Shown piece after piece: positions 34,877 to 43,765 of a DNA stretch of 64,000 nt (within the stretch, counting starts at the first letter, position 1; every line of letters starts with the position of its first letter). Origin of the DNA: Flavobacteriales bacterium (GTDB lineage Bacteria > Bacteroidota > Bacteroidia > Flavobacteriales_F > PHOS-HE28); NCBI GenBank assembly GCA_016702645.1, contig JADJDP010000021.1, positions 1-64,000 on the forward strand, read 5' to 3'. The notes beneath the pieces are model-generated. The model was given only the letters and a program-made list of their open reading frames with translations, searched no databases and was not told the origin of the DNA. A program made the translations under genes and the position numbers.

Positions 34877-37648
34877 CTAAAGATGGGTGACCAGGAAGCG
34901 CCCCACTGCGATCTCGGTCTCGTTGCGGGTGATCCGGTAGAAGTACATGCCGTCGGCAAGGAAGGCGGTGGTCAACGTGGCGCGGCCGTTCTCGATCGTT
35001 TTGATGGCCACCTGACGGCCTGTTCGATCGAGCACGGTGATGAGCAGCTTACCCTGTGCCTCGGGACCGGTCATGTCGATGAAGATGTCGCGGTCCGCAG
35101 GATCGGGGAACAAGCGGATGCTCGTGCCTTCGGTCTCGTTGATCCCCGTGGGCATCTCCACGGTCACTTCCACGCGCTCGCTTTCGCAGAGCACCGTCGG
35201 GTTCTCCACTTCCCAATCGTAGAAGAAATAGTAGTAGGCCGTGGCGTTCGCGCCAGCTACCGTGCTGCCGGTCATGCTACCGTAAGCGCCCAACGCATAG
35301 GGATAGGTCTGACCGCTACCGGGGCCATCACGCCAGAGCTGTGGGTCACCGCTCAGGATGCGCAACCCATAGTTGCCCGGACCCGGCACGTTGAAGTTAA
35401 GTTGGACACGGCTCTCGCCATCGGGGATGTTGAACGTGCCCTGCGAGATGACCGCACCAGCCCCGTTCACCAGTGCGATGGGGCGATTGCCCGCTCCGTC
35501 GGCGTAAACCTTCACGCTGCGGATCACAAAGGGCTCATTGGCGGTGAAGAGTTGCCAATTGTTGCCGTTGGTGTGGTAGGCACCGGTGGCTGAATTGTTC
35601 GTGCGGGCCCCGAAGGAAGTCACCACCGCATTGCCCGCGGAACTGGTACACCAGAAGTTCGTTGTGCCGGTGAGGAACGGTGTGTCGTAGCTGTTGCCGG
35701 TGCCGACAGCAGTTCCACCCGTGGCCACATTGTACCACTGGATGCCGGTACCCGTAGCGTTCAGCGTGGCCGTTCCTGGACCAGGCAGTTGCACATCGTT
35801 GGCGGTGGGCGGTACCGGTGCTGCAATGATGGTCACATCAACGGCCGCGCTGGTGTACGAGCCACAAAGTCCGTTGAACGTAACGGTGTAGCTGCCGGTC
35901 TGCGTGGGGGCGATGCTCTGGGTCTGCTCGCTCGTGCTCCACACGTTGCCGGTGGCAGCACTCGATGTCAACAGGAAGCCATCATCCGCACACGCGGTGG
36001 CATATCCGTTCGCCGATATCGTGGGTGCTACTTCCACTGGAGGGTTGAGCAACGAGCTGTTGGAATAGTCGCTCGTCTCCGAGCCGCATTCCACCTGAAC
36101 TTGGAACTCGTAGGCGATGCACGGATCCAATCCACTCACGCTGGTGTTGTCCTCCTCGATCACAAGAATATCGATCCAATTCGCTGCGCCTACCGCACGG
36201 TAACGCACATTGAACGGACCTGCACCGGTGGACGTCCAGCTGTAGATCGCATCCGCACCTTGGCGAACAACATTGCCGCCAAAAGGCGCAGGACATGATC
36301 CACATGCGCCCATGATCAGTTGTATGCTGCTACCGGAATTGATGCGGCCACCCGTTACCGTATTGCCCGGCAGGTTGCCCACTTGATCCACACCGGCGAA
36401 AAGTTGTTGACGCACGTAGCGTGCACCTTCCTCGGGGTCGGCATGCACGAGCGCCATCATGGTGGCGCACGGTGCGCTATAGAGCAACCCGATCACACCG
36501 GCAGTGAGCGGGCAGGCGAAACTGGTGCCGCTGGTGCTGCCATAACCGCCACCGATGCTCGTGGTGCGAACGTCCTCCCCTGGAGCACCCACGTCGATGG
36601 TGGTGAGGCCGTAGGCCGAAAAGGTGCGCTGGTCCGCATCGTTCGTGGCGGTCACGCTGATCATGAAATCGCTGCCGCACGCGGTGGGCAGATCGCCAAC
36701 CACATCCACGTTCACGGCATTGTTCGCGGTTGCCCCACAATTCAAAACACCTGCGGTACCCAACGTGTCATACATGGCGCACCAAAGCGGCGAGTCGTTA
36801 GGGTCGCCCCCATCAATGCCCCAGCTGGCGCTGGTAGCCACCACGAAGGCACCCTTCGAGCCACCCGTACTGTTGTACATCCGGCGCATCACCAAGGGGT
36901 AGGTGTACGCTGCCACCACTTGGGCCTCTTGCACACCACCGTAGTTCACCGGCATCATCTTCACGCTCCAGTTGGCACCAGCCACTCCAATGCTGTTGTT
37001 ACCGGTAGCGCCCACCATGCCCGCGCATTGCGTTCCATGGCCGCCACTGTACACATTGTCGTTGTTGTTGGGCGTGTTCCAGCCGAGGAAATCGTCCACA
37101 TAGCCATTGGCATCATCGTCCTGGCCGTTGTCCGGCACTTCGCCCCAATTGTGCCAAGCGTTCGCGGTCAGGTCGACATGGCCCAGGTCCGCATTCTCAA
37201 TGATGCATACCACGATGGTATCGCCTGTTGCCGTCACACCACCAGTGGTCACGTCCCAAGCCTCCTCGCTATTGATGTTCTGGTGGTGCCACTGCTGGCC
37301 GTAGGTCGCATCGTTGGGGACGAGGCGCTCCTTCACGAAGTGGTTGTACTGTGCCATCTGTACAGCAGGGTTGCCCTGCAAGGCACGCAGCATCTTCGCC
37401 TCAGGAACGGATAGATGATCGAACTGGAGCAGCCAAGCCCGCATGGGTGCGCTCACCTCGCGAACCACGGTAAGACCCGTTGCGGCGTTCTCGATCCGCG
37501 CGAGTTCACCAACGAGGGAATAAGCGGACGCTTCCGGGGCGAGCATCACCAGCACATCGCCGGCGACATGGTCCGGCCCTTGGGCGGAAACGGAGAGCGC
37601 AGCCGGCGTGGAAAGTGCGAGCGCAAGGAGGGGAAGGAACTTCTTCAT
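34877..37648 (-). CDS. S8 (subtilisin) family peptidase with Ig-like, shared cassette and T9SS tail
   Basis: A 923-residue secreted protein: signal peptide (MKKFLPLLALALSTPAALSVSAQ), propeptide-like region, S8 domain (about residues 130-420), an FnIII-like repeat, an Ig-like segment, a beta-rich cassette (about residues 535-830) and a T9SS type A tail (IRLFPDPADRDIFIDM). His204 (GGHGTQCAG) and Ser376 (GTSFACP) are present; at the Asp site there is IIENADL with Glu151. The S8 half is highly similar to the gene at 32215-34821, but the C-terminal modules differ, and the cassette is shared with the FG-GAP protein at 48902. Start ATG 37646-37648 follows a -7 box; the longer frame to 37774 lacks a signal peptide. 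Confidence 0.88.
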   Translation of the reverse strand: MKKFLPLLALALSTPAALSVSAQGPDHVAGDVLVMLAPEASAYSLVGELARIENAATGLTVVREVSAPMRAWLLQFDHLSVPEAKMLRALQGNPAVQMAQYNHFVKERLVPNDATYGQQWHHQNINSEEAWDVTTGGVTATGDTIVVCIIENADLGHVDLTANAWHNWGEVPDNGQDDDANGYVDDFLGWNTPNNNDNVYSGGHGTQCAGMVGATGNNSIGVAGANWSVKMMPVNYGGVQEAQVVAAYTYPLVMRRMYNSTGGSKGAFVVATSASWGIDGGDPNDSPLWCAMYDTLGTAGVLNCGATANNAVNVDVVGDLPTACGSDFMISVTATNDADQRTFSAYGLTTIDVGAPGEDVRTTSIGGGYGSTSGTSFACPLTAGVIGLLYSAPCATMMALVHADPEEGARYVRQQLFAGVDQVGNLPGNTVTGGRINSGSSIQLIMGACGSCPAPFGGNVVRQGADAIYSWTSTGAGPFNVRYRAVGAANWIDILVIEEDNTSVSGLDPCIAYEFQVQVECGSETSDYSNSSLLNPPVEVAPTISANGYATACADDGFLLTSSAATGNVWSTSEQTQSIAPTQTGSYTVTFNGLCGSYTSAAVDVTIIAAPVPPTANDVQLPGPGTATLNATGTGIQWYNVATGGTAVGTGNSYDTPFLTGTTNFWCTSSAGNAVVTSFGARTNNSATGAYHTNGNNWQLFTANEPFVIRSVKVYADGAGNRPIALVNGAGAVISQGTFNIPDGESRVQLNFNVPGPGNYGLRILSGDPQLWRDGPGSGQTYPYALGAYGSMTGSTVAGANATAYYYFFYDWEVENPTVLCESERVEVTVEMPTGINETEGTSIRLFPDPADRDIFIDMTGPEAQGKLLITVLDRTGRQVAIKTIENGRATLTTAFLADGMYFYRITRNETEIAVGRFLVTHL

Positions 37649-37672
37649 GGTTCTGGTTCTGTGCAGGGGCCC

Positions 37673-37680
37673 CAAACTTA
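37673..37680 (-). promoter_or_regulatory. -7 promoter box TAAGTTTG of the S8 tandem
   Basis: Exact TAnnTTTG match on the minus strand, 25 bases before the ATG at 37648. No clear -33 TTG was seen. It would drive both S8 genes. Confidence 0.45.
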
Positions 37681-37760
37681 GGTGACCAGTGGTGTACCCC
37701 GGGACGGGCATGGACAGAGCCTTGCACAAGGGTGACGAAGGGGCTTGGAAGGCTGATGGA

Positions 37761-40271
37761 CTACCCCCGCACATACACCCGCTTCACCCGCTGCGAAATG
37801 CTGGTGAGCAGCTCGTAGGGAATGGTGCCCATATCGCGGGCCACATCGGAGATGGGGTGCTTGGCATCGAAAACCACGGCAAGGTCACCCACGGTGCAGG
37901 GGATGCCGGTGACATCCACCATGCACATGTCCATGCACACATTGCCGATGATGGGTGCTGGTCGCCCGGCGATCCACACCCGGCCAACCCCATTCCCCAG
38001 GCGGCGTGAGAGGCCATCGGCGTATCCGATGGGCAGTGTGGCGATGACGCGATCACCTGCAACAACACCGCGTCGGCCATAGCCCACCGTATCGCCAGTG
38101 CGCAACTGCTTCAGTTGAGCGATCGGTGATCGCAGCGCCGCTGCTGGCATCAGCTGTGCGGTTTCGGTTGCATCCACACCGATGCCGTGCAGCCCGATGC
38201 CCACGCGCACCATGTCGAAGTGGGCCGAAGGCCAGCGGGTGATACCTGCGGAGTTGGCTATGTGCCGCAGCGGCCGGTAACCGAGCACTCCATCGATGGC
38301 ATCGGCCATGCGTGTGAACGCAGCGATCTGTTCGCGGGTGAATTCATCCAGTGCGGGATCCTCGCTCCCCACCAAATGCGAGAGGATGGAGGCGACTTTC
38401 ACCCCAGGCTGATCACGCAATGCTTCCAACAGCCGCGGCAATTCCGCTTCCGTGAAGCCGAGACGATGCATGCCCGTATCGAGCTTGATGTGCACCGGCG
38501 GGCAAGACCCAGCGGCCTGCCGGTACGCCATCGCGGAGCGCAAGGAGGCCGGATCGTACACCTCCGGCTCCAACTCGAAGCGGTGCAGCGTTTCCATGGC
38601 CACCGGCTCCGGGTTCATCACCATGATCGCCGTGGTGATGCCCTGCTGTCGCAATTCGATCCCCTCGTCGGCATAGGCCACCCCCAAGTAGTGGACCTGC
38701 TCGTGGGCGAAAAGCCGGGCCAATTCCAGCGCACCGGTGCCGTAACCGAAGGCCTTCACCATGGCCATGGTGCGCACCCCGCGCGGAAGCAGTGCGCGAT
38801 AGTGATTGAGGTTGTGACGTATCGCTTCGAGATCGATCTCGAGTTCGGTGCCGTGAACTTGTTCCTGCCAGCGTTCCACGATGCGTTCGAACCCGAAGCG
38901 ACGCGCGCCCTTGATGAGCACGACCGTTCCGGGGAAGTCCTTCGGATCCTCGCGCTGGAGCAGCGTATCCACATCGGGATAGAAGCGGGACCCGACAGGG
39001 AACTTGTCCCGCTGCGCATGGATCGCCGGGCCAACGCCAATCACCCGCACGGGCTTCCCACCCGATCCATCAAGCCGTTCCGGAGCGAGGGTGCGCGCCA
39101 CCGCAGCGTACAATTGTTCCTGGCTGCGTTCGCTCTCGGGCACATCACTGATCACCAGCACGCGATCCCGACCGTGGGCAGCGCGCTGCACATAGGCCAT
39201 CGCCATGGCGAGCGAATTCTCGTCCATGCTGTAGCTGTCGTCGATGAGCGTGGTGCCATGCGTGCCCTGTAGCGTGCGCATGCGCATGTCCACCGGTTCC
39301 AACAAGGCCAGTCGCCCGCTGATCCACTCGGCGGTCCGGCCCAGATGCAAGCACACGGTGATGCAGGTCAGCGCGTTCTCCAAACTGGCATCGTCGGTGA
39401 AGGGTATCGCGAACGTCCGCTCCTTGCCTTGATGTTCCAGACGAATACGGGTGGCCTCGCCCACGATATCGCACGAAACGACGCGAACGAAGTCCGCAAC
39501 GCCCCCGTGCCCCACCATCGACCATTCCTTGTGCTGTACGTTCGGGAGCAGGTAGTGGAGTTTGTCCAACTCGCTCCAGTCGTTCGGGTGTATCCACACC
39601 TCCGCGTGCGTGAAGAGCTTGAGCTTCTCGATCGCTTTTGCATCGCCGCCCCGATCCTTGAACCCTTCATCATGCGCATCGCCGATGTTCGTGAGCACAC
39701 CGATCGTGGGCCGGATGATGGGCTCCAACTTCTCCATCTCGCCCGGCTTGCTGATGCCTGCCTCGAAGATCGCCAACGTATGCTCACCGCCCATTTGCCA
39801 CACGCTGAGCGGGACACCCACCTGGCTGTTCCAGCTTGCGGGGCTCCGCACGATACGCTCTTCGCCACGCAGCATCTGGAAGAGCCACTCCTTCACGATC
39901 GTTTTGCCATTGCTACCGGTGATGCCGATGACAGGACAGGTGAAGTGCGAGCGATGCCATGCCGCGAGTTGTTGCAATGCCGCGAGCGTGTCCGCAACTC
40001 GGATGAAGTTCGCCTTGCCCACCAGCGCAGCATCCGGTTCGTCCATCACCAGGAAATGGCGAGCACCCCGCGCGATCAGGTCCGCGATGTACCGGTGCCC
40101 ATCGTGCCGGGGGCCGCGCAATGCGATGAAGAGCGTGGTGTTGGTGATGGTGGCACCGCGCGAATCGATCAGCAACTGCTCGATGAGGTCTTCTCCGGAA
40201 GCAGTGGCCGCGCTCAACGTACCGGAAACCACCTCGGCGATGGTCGCCACGGGATAGCGGGCACCGCTCAT
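37761..40271 (-). CDS. Bifunctional UDP-MurNAc-tripeptide:D-Ala-D-Ala ligase / alanine racemase
   Basis: An 836-residue fusion for peptidoglycan synthesis, a known Bacteroidota architecture. The N-terminal MurF half (about residues 1-445) has FIALRGPRHDGHRYI, the P-loop VIGITGSNGKTIVKEW and the ligase segments SWNSQVGVPLSV and IFEAGISKPGEMEKL. The C-terminal Alr half (about residues 455-836) has TMAMVKAFGYGTGALELAR with the PLP lysine, HIKLDTGMHRLGF and FDMVRVGIGLHGIG, and a catalytic-Tyr region. The racemase supplies D-Ala for the ligase substrate. The start overlaps the tdk stop region (ATGA); the order tdk then murF-alr is on one transcript. Confidence 0.96.
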   Translation of the reverse strand: MSGARYPVATIAEVVSGTLSAATASGEDLIEQLLIDSRGATITNTTLFIALRGPRHDGHRYIADLIARGARHFLVMDEPDAALVGKANFIRVADTLAALQQLAAWHRSHFTCPVIGITGSNGKTIVKEWLFQMLRGEERIVRSPASWNSQVGVPLSVWQMGGEHTLAIFEAGISKPGEMEKLEPIIRPTIGVLTNIGDAHDEGFKDRGGDAKAIEKLKLFTHAEVWIHPNDWSELDKLHYLLPNVQHKEWSMVGHGGVADFVRVVSCDIVGEATRIRLEHQGKERTFAIPFTDDASLENALTCITVCLHLGRTAEWISGRLALLEPVDMRMRTLQGTHGTTLIDDSYSMDENSLAMAMAYVQRAAHGRDRVLVISDVPESERSQEQLYAAVARTLAPERLDGSGGKPVRVIGVGPAIHAQRDKFPVGSRFYPDVDTLLQREDPKDFPGTVVLIKGARRFGFERIVERWQEQVHGTELEIDLEAIRHNLNHYRALLPRGVRTMAMVKAFGYGTGALELARLFAHEQVHYLGVAYADEGIELRQQGITTAIMVMNPEPVAMETLHRFELEPEVYDPASLRSAMAYRQAAGSCPPVHIKLDTGMHRLGFTEAELPRLLEALRDQPGVKVASILSHLVGSEDPALDEFTREQIAAFTRMADAIDGVLGYRPLRHIANSAGITRWPSAHFDMVRVGIGLHGIGVDATETAQLMPAAALRSPIAQLKQLRTGDTVGYGRRGVVAGDRVIATLPIGYADGLSRRLGNGVGRVWIAGRPAPIIGNVCMDMCMVDVTGIPCTVGDLAVVFDAKHPISDVARDMGTIPYELLTSISQRVKRVYVRG

Positions 40272-40864
40272 CGCACGGCGGTTTCAACAGTGGCACGCGC
40301 TGCTTCGAAGCAACTTCGGCAAAGCGGTTCGTAGCTCTCCTTCTCTCCCAGCACCACCAGGCTTTCGCTGGCACTGGTACGATGGCTGAAGCTCGCGAGC
40401 GCCCCACAGCGAACACAGATGGCATGCACCTTCGTCACATACTCGGCGATCGCCATCAACTGCGGCATGGGGCCGAAGGGCCTGCCGAGGAAATCCATGT
40501 CGAGCCCCGCAACGATCACACGCACACCCTGCCCGGCAAGCTGTGCGCACACTTGCGGGAGTCCTTCATCGAAGAACTGGGCCTCGTCGACCCCTACCAC
40601 TTCAATGTCGCTCGCAAGGAGAAGCAGATTGCTGCTATTGGGCACCGGGGTACTGCGGATGGTGGTCCCTTCATGGCTCACCACGTTGGTCTCATCGTAC
40701 CGCGTGTCCACACCGGGTTTGAAGATCTCGACCCGCTGCTTGGCGAACTCCGCACGGCGCAATCGGCGGATGAGCTCCTCCGTTTTCCCACTGAACATGC
40801 TCCCGCAGATGACCTCGATCCAGCCCCTTCGCGGGGCGCGGCTTCCAGTGTGCTCCAGGAACAT
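40268..40864 (-). CDS. tdk: Thymidine kinase (type II)
   Basis: Phosphorylates thymidine to dTMP. The 198-residue enzyme has Walker A GSMFSGKTEELIRRL, the Asp-containing VVGVDEAQFFDEGL (Walker B and catalytic Glu), the lasso-loop block FGPMPQLMAIAEYVTKVHAICVRCGALASFSHR, and a zinc site (CVRCG with CRSCF). Its stop overlaps the start of murF-alr by four bases. A possible -7 box, TATTTTCG, lies at 40920-40927 on the minus strand, 55 bases before the start. Confidence 0.95.
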   Translation of the reverse strand: MFLEHTGSRAPRRGWIEVICGSMFSGKTEELIRRLRRAEFAKQRVEIFKPGVDTRYDETNVVSHEGTTIRSTPVPNSSNLLLLASDIEVVGVDEAQFFDEGLPQVCAQLAGQGVRVIVAGLDMDFLGRPFGPMPQLMAIAEYVTKVHAICVRCGALASFSHRTSASESLVVLGEKESYEPLCRSCFEAARATVETAVR

Positions 40865-40961
40865 CGGGGTGCGGGAACCGCTTACGGGCCTTTGCGGGCG
40901 CTGCTTTGCGGGGGTGCCGCGAAAATAGGGATCTTCGCATTGGACCGATCGTCAAACTCCC

Positions 40962-41687
40962 ATGCCCATGAGCGATGACAAGGGTTTCCGGAAGATGAGC
41001 GAACTGGTGGACGCCTTGCGCAACGCCGAGTCCGGCTTGCGCGGTGGAACGCTGGGGATCGCCGAACTCGATAACGCTTGCAGCGACGCCCGCGAACTGT
41101 ACGAACGGCTCGTGGTGCTCAGGCACAAAGCCCGCGAAGGAGCGGTGGCGAAAGGAAGTCCCCCTCAACGGTCGAAGGAGGAGACCACCAAGGCCAAGGA
41201 GCCGGTGCCGGTGCAAACGAACCCCACTGCGCCCGCACCAGCACTTCCATTGGCTGAGGTACCAGCGATGAAATTGGATACCCGCCCCCAGGAAACTCGC
41301 CAGACCTCCTTGATCGAAGCGATCGCGGACACCGAGCAAGAAGAAGCACCGGTGATGAAGACCGCGAGCGAATTCCTGAAGGAAGCCACCGCCGCGAAGG
41401 CCACTGCCGGAAAGACCGCCCCCACCATCGCGGAGAAACTGGAAAAGTCACATATCGACGACCTGGGCAAAGCCATCAGCATCAGCGACAAATTCTGGTT
41501 CACCAAGGAGCTCTTCAATGAGGATCGCGGCGCGCTGGACAGGGCCATTGTGGAGATCAATTCGGCGAAGGACCTCGAGGAGGCCATGACGCTGCTGGAG
41601 TTGTCCATCATACCGAACCCGAAGAAACCGGCCGACCCGGATGCACGGGCCACGTTCATGGAACTGCTCAACCGCCGCTTCGCATGA
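40962..41687 (+). CDS. Conserved hypothetical protein, Bacteroidota type
   Basis: A 241-residue soluble protein with three parts: an N-terminal helical segment (KGFRKMSELVDALRNAES), a Lys/Pro/Ala-rich linker (about residues 60-150, low complexity) and a C-terminal conserved block (TIAEKLEKSHIDDLGKAISISDKFWFTKELFNEDRGALDRAIVEIN) that I recognise from other Bacteroidota proteins of unknown role. No signal peptide, no membrane helix. It overlaps the M28 peptidase start by four bases (ATGA). Starts at ATG 40962, or at 40971. Divergent from tdk. Confidence 0.75.
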   Translation: MPMSDDKGFRKMSELVDALRNAESGLRGGTLGIAELDNACSDARELYERLVVLRHKAREGAVAKGSPPQRSKEETTKAKEPVPVQTNPTAPAPALPLAEVPAMKLDTRPQETRQTSLIEAIADTEQEEAPVMKTASEFLKEATAAKATAGKTAPTIAEKLEKSHIDDLGKAISISDKFWFTKELFNEDRGALDRAIVEINSAKDLEEAMTLLELSIIPNPKKPADPDARATFMELLNRRFA

Positions 41688-42955
41688 AGCGGATAGCGCA
41701 CGTCGTCCTTTTGATCCTGAGCGCGAGCGCTGCCAACTCGCAGGATGCGGCGACGATCACGCTGCGTGCTCGCGCTTGGCTCGATACGCTCACTTCGCCT
41801 TCCTTTCATGGGCGCGGATACGTGAACGATGGCCAGCGCATCGCCAGCGATTGGATCGCAAAGCAGTTCGGCCGGATGGGCCTGCAACCGGTGAAGCAGG
41901 ACTTCTTCGAGCCCTTCCAGTTCAACGTGAACACGTTCCCGGATAGCGTCATCGTAAGCATCGATGGCAAGCGGCTCGTGCCTGGCATCGACTTCCTCGT
42001 GGATCCCGCGAGCGGAAAGGCGGATGGCACGTTCGGGATCGTACACATCACCCACAAGGACCTCAATGGGCCCGAGCGCCGCAACATGACCATGGGCGTC
42101 CTGAGCGGAAAAGCAGCATGCGTACACTGGCCCGAAACGAAGAACGCCGACTCGCTCCGCCTGTTCCGGAAATGGGAGGAGGACCTCATGCATTATGGTC
42201 CGGTGCTGAAGCCCGGCTCCAAGCTCACTTGGAGCGTGGCGCAGGAAGCCATGCCGCACCCACTGATCGAAGTGGCGAGCAACGCCCTCACCGATAGCTC
42301 GGCCGTGTTGGAACTGCACGTGCAGAACAAATTGCTCGTGCGCAACCCAGCGCGCAATGTGTTGGGCATGGTGAAGGGTAAGGGGAAGAAGTGGGTCGTC
42401 GTGGGTGCGCACTACGATCACCTCGGCCGCATGGGGCCCGATGCGCTCTTTCCCGGTGCGAACGACAACGCGAGCGGCACAGCGATGATGTTGAGCCTGG
42501 CGGAACATTATACGCAGAAGAAGAACAAGCCGAAGCACAACCTGCTCTTCGTTGCATTTGCGGGTGAAGAGGCGGGCTTGGTAGGCAGTGAGTGGTGCGC
42601 GGTGGATCGTCCGATCGATTGGGCCGATGTGCGCATGATGATCAACCTCGACATCCTTGGTACCGGCGATGATGGTATCATGGTGGTGAACGCCACCGCG
42701 CAACAGAAGGCCTTCGACCAGCTGGTGGCCATCAATGGATCCAAGGGGTATTTGAAGGAAGTGAAGGCGCGTGGCCCGGCGTGCAACAGTGATCATTGTC
42801 CGTTCGTGCAACGCGGTGTGCCCGCCATCTTCATCTACACGCTCGGCGGTGTGGCCTACTACCACGATGTGCTGGACCGGAGCGAGACGCTTCCCCTCAC
42901 GGAGTTCGCCGATCTGCGCGCATTGCTGCGCGATTACATCAACGCGGTGAAGTGA
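41684..42955 (+). CDS. M28 family zinc aminopeptidase, secreted
   Basis: A 423-residue exported peptidase with a signal peptide (MKRIAHVVLLILSASAANSQ). The M28 metal ligands appear in order: His in VVVGAHYDHLGRMGP, Asp in FPGANDNASGTAMML, Glu pair in VAFAGEEAGLVGSEW, Asp in MMINLDILGTGDDG and His in ACNSDHCPFVQRGVPAIFIYT. The co-catalytic dizinc site is therefore complete. An N-terminal extension of about 180 residues before the catalytic domain includes a PA-like region (VLSGKAACVHWP). It likely trims peptides in the periplasm. ATGA overlap with the preceding gene. Confidence 0.93.
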   Translation: MKRIAHVVLLILSASAANSQDAATITLRARAWLDTLTSPSFHGRGYVNDGQRIASDWIAKQFGRMGLQPVKQDFFEPFQFNVNTFPDSVIVSIDGKRLVPGIDFLVDPASGKADGTFGIVHITHKDLNGPERRNMTMGVLSGKAACVHWPETKNADSLRLFRKWEEDLMHYGPVLKPGSKLTWSVAQEAMPHPLIEVASNALTDSSAVLELHVQNKLLVRNPARNVLGMVKGKGKKWVVVGAHYDHLGRMGPDALFPGANDNASGTAMMLSLAEHYTQKKNKPKHNLLFVAFAGEEAGLVGSEWCAVDRPIDWADVRMMINLDILGTGDDGIMVVNATAQQKAFDQLVAINGSKGYLKEVKARGPACNSDHCPFVQRGVPAIFIYTLGGVAYYHDVLDRSETLPLTEFADLRALLRDYINAVK

Positions 42956-42963
42956 AAAAGAAA

Positions 42964-43062
42964 GAGGTCCGCAAAGGCGCAAAGACGCAAAGGGCCCAAG
43001 CGGCGCTCGGAGCGGAGCCCATTCAACGTTGCGTGACCGTCGCTTCGTTGCGTCGTCGCGGT
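42964..43062. repeat. Intergenic GCAAAG-type inverted repeat element
   Basis: Three copies of GCAAAGnC at 42971-42993 (GCAAAGGC, GCAAAGAC, GCAAAGG) face a degenerate inverted arm at 43045-43062 (GTTGCGTCGTCGCGGTT, which resembles the reverse of the left arm). It fills the gap between the M28 gene and rsmI. The GCAAAG motif resembles dispersed intergenic repeats in many genomes. Without a genome search its copy number is unknown. Confidence 0.5.
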
Positions 43063-43075
43063 TAAGATCCGCCCC

Positions 43076-43762
43076 ATGTCCTCCTCCACCGCGCAACTCG
43101 TTCTGGTCCCCACGCCCATCGGCAACCTGGACGATATCACCATCCGCGCGCAACGGGTGCTGAACGAAGTGGACGCGGTGATCGCCGAGGACACGCGTGT
43201 AACGGGAAAGTTGCTGCAACACCTCGGGATCGGTAAGCCGTTGATCAGCTTCCACATCAACAACGAGCACCGCATGGTGGAGCAACTGGTCGCACGGCTG
43301 CGGCAAGGCGAACGCTTCGCATTGGCCAGCGATGCAGGGACCCCGGCGATCAGCGATCCAGGGTTCCTGCTGGTGCGCGAGGCCTTGCGCGCCGGCATCA
43401 CGGTCGAATGCCTCCCGGGCGCCACGGCCTTCGTGCCCGCGCTGGTGGTGAGCGGACTTCCCTGCGACCGCTTCGTGTTCGAGGGCTTCCTTCCGCAGAA
43501 GAAAGGAAGGCGCACGCGGCTCGAAGGGTTGCGGGGCGAAGAACGCACGATGGTCCTCTATGAAAGCCCGCATCGGCTGCTGCGTGCGCTGAAAGAGTTC
43601 GCTGAAGTGTTCGGAAGCGAACGAGCTGCCAGCATTTCCAGGGAATTGAGCAAGTTGCATGAGGAAACCGTGCGCGGAACATTGGCCGAACTGCTCGTCC
43701 ACTTCGAGACACATGCACCGCGTGGCGAATTCGTGGTCGTGATCGCCGGTGCCAACACGTGA
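43076..43762 (+). CDS. rsmI: 16S rRNA (cytidine-1402-2'-O)-methyltransferase
   Basis: Adds a 2'-O-methyl group to C1402 of 16S rRNA using S-adenosylmethionine. The 228-residue protein has the tetrapyrrole-methylase fold motifs of the family: LVPTPIGNLDDITIRAQRVLNEVDAVIAEDTRVT at the N-terminus, SDAGTPAISDPGFLLVREA and CLPGATAFVPALVVSGLP. The C-terminal part (EGFLPQKKGRR, YESPHRLLRALKEF, ISRELSKLHEETVRGTL) is that of RsmI. Start ATG MSSSTAQLVLVPTP. Confidence 0.96.
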   Translation: MSSSTAQLVLVPTPIGNLDDITIRAQRVLNEVDAVIAEDTRVTGKLLQHLGIGKPLISFHINNEHRMVEQLVARLRQGERFALASDAGTPAISDPGFLLVREALRAGITVECLPGATAFVPALVVSGLPCDRFVFEGFLPQKKGRRTRLEGLRGEERTMVLYESPHRLLRALKEFAEVFGSERAASISRELSKLHEETVRGTLAELLVHFETHAPRGEFVVVIAGANT

Positions 43763-43765
43763 GCC

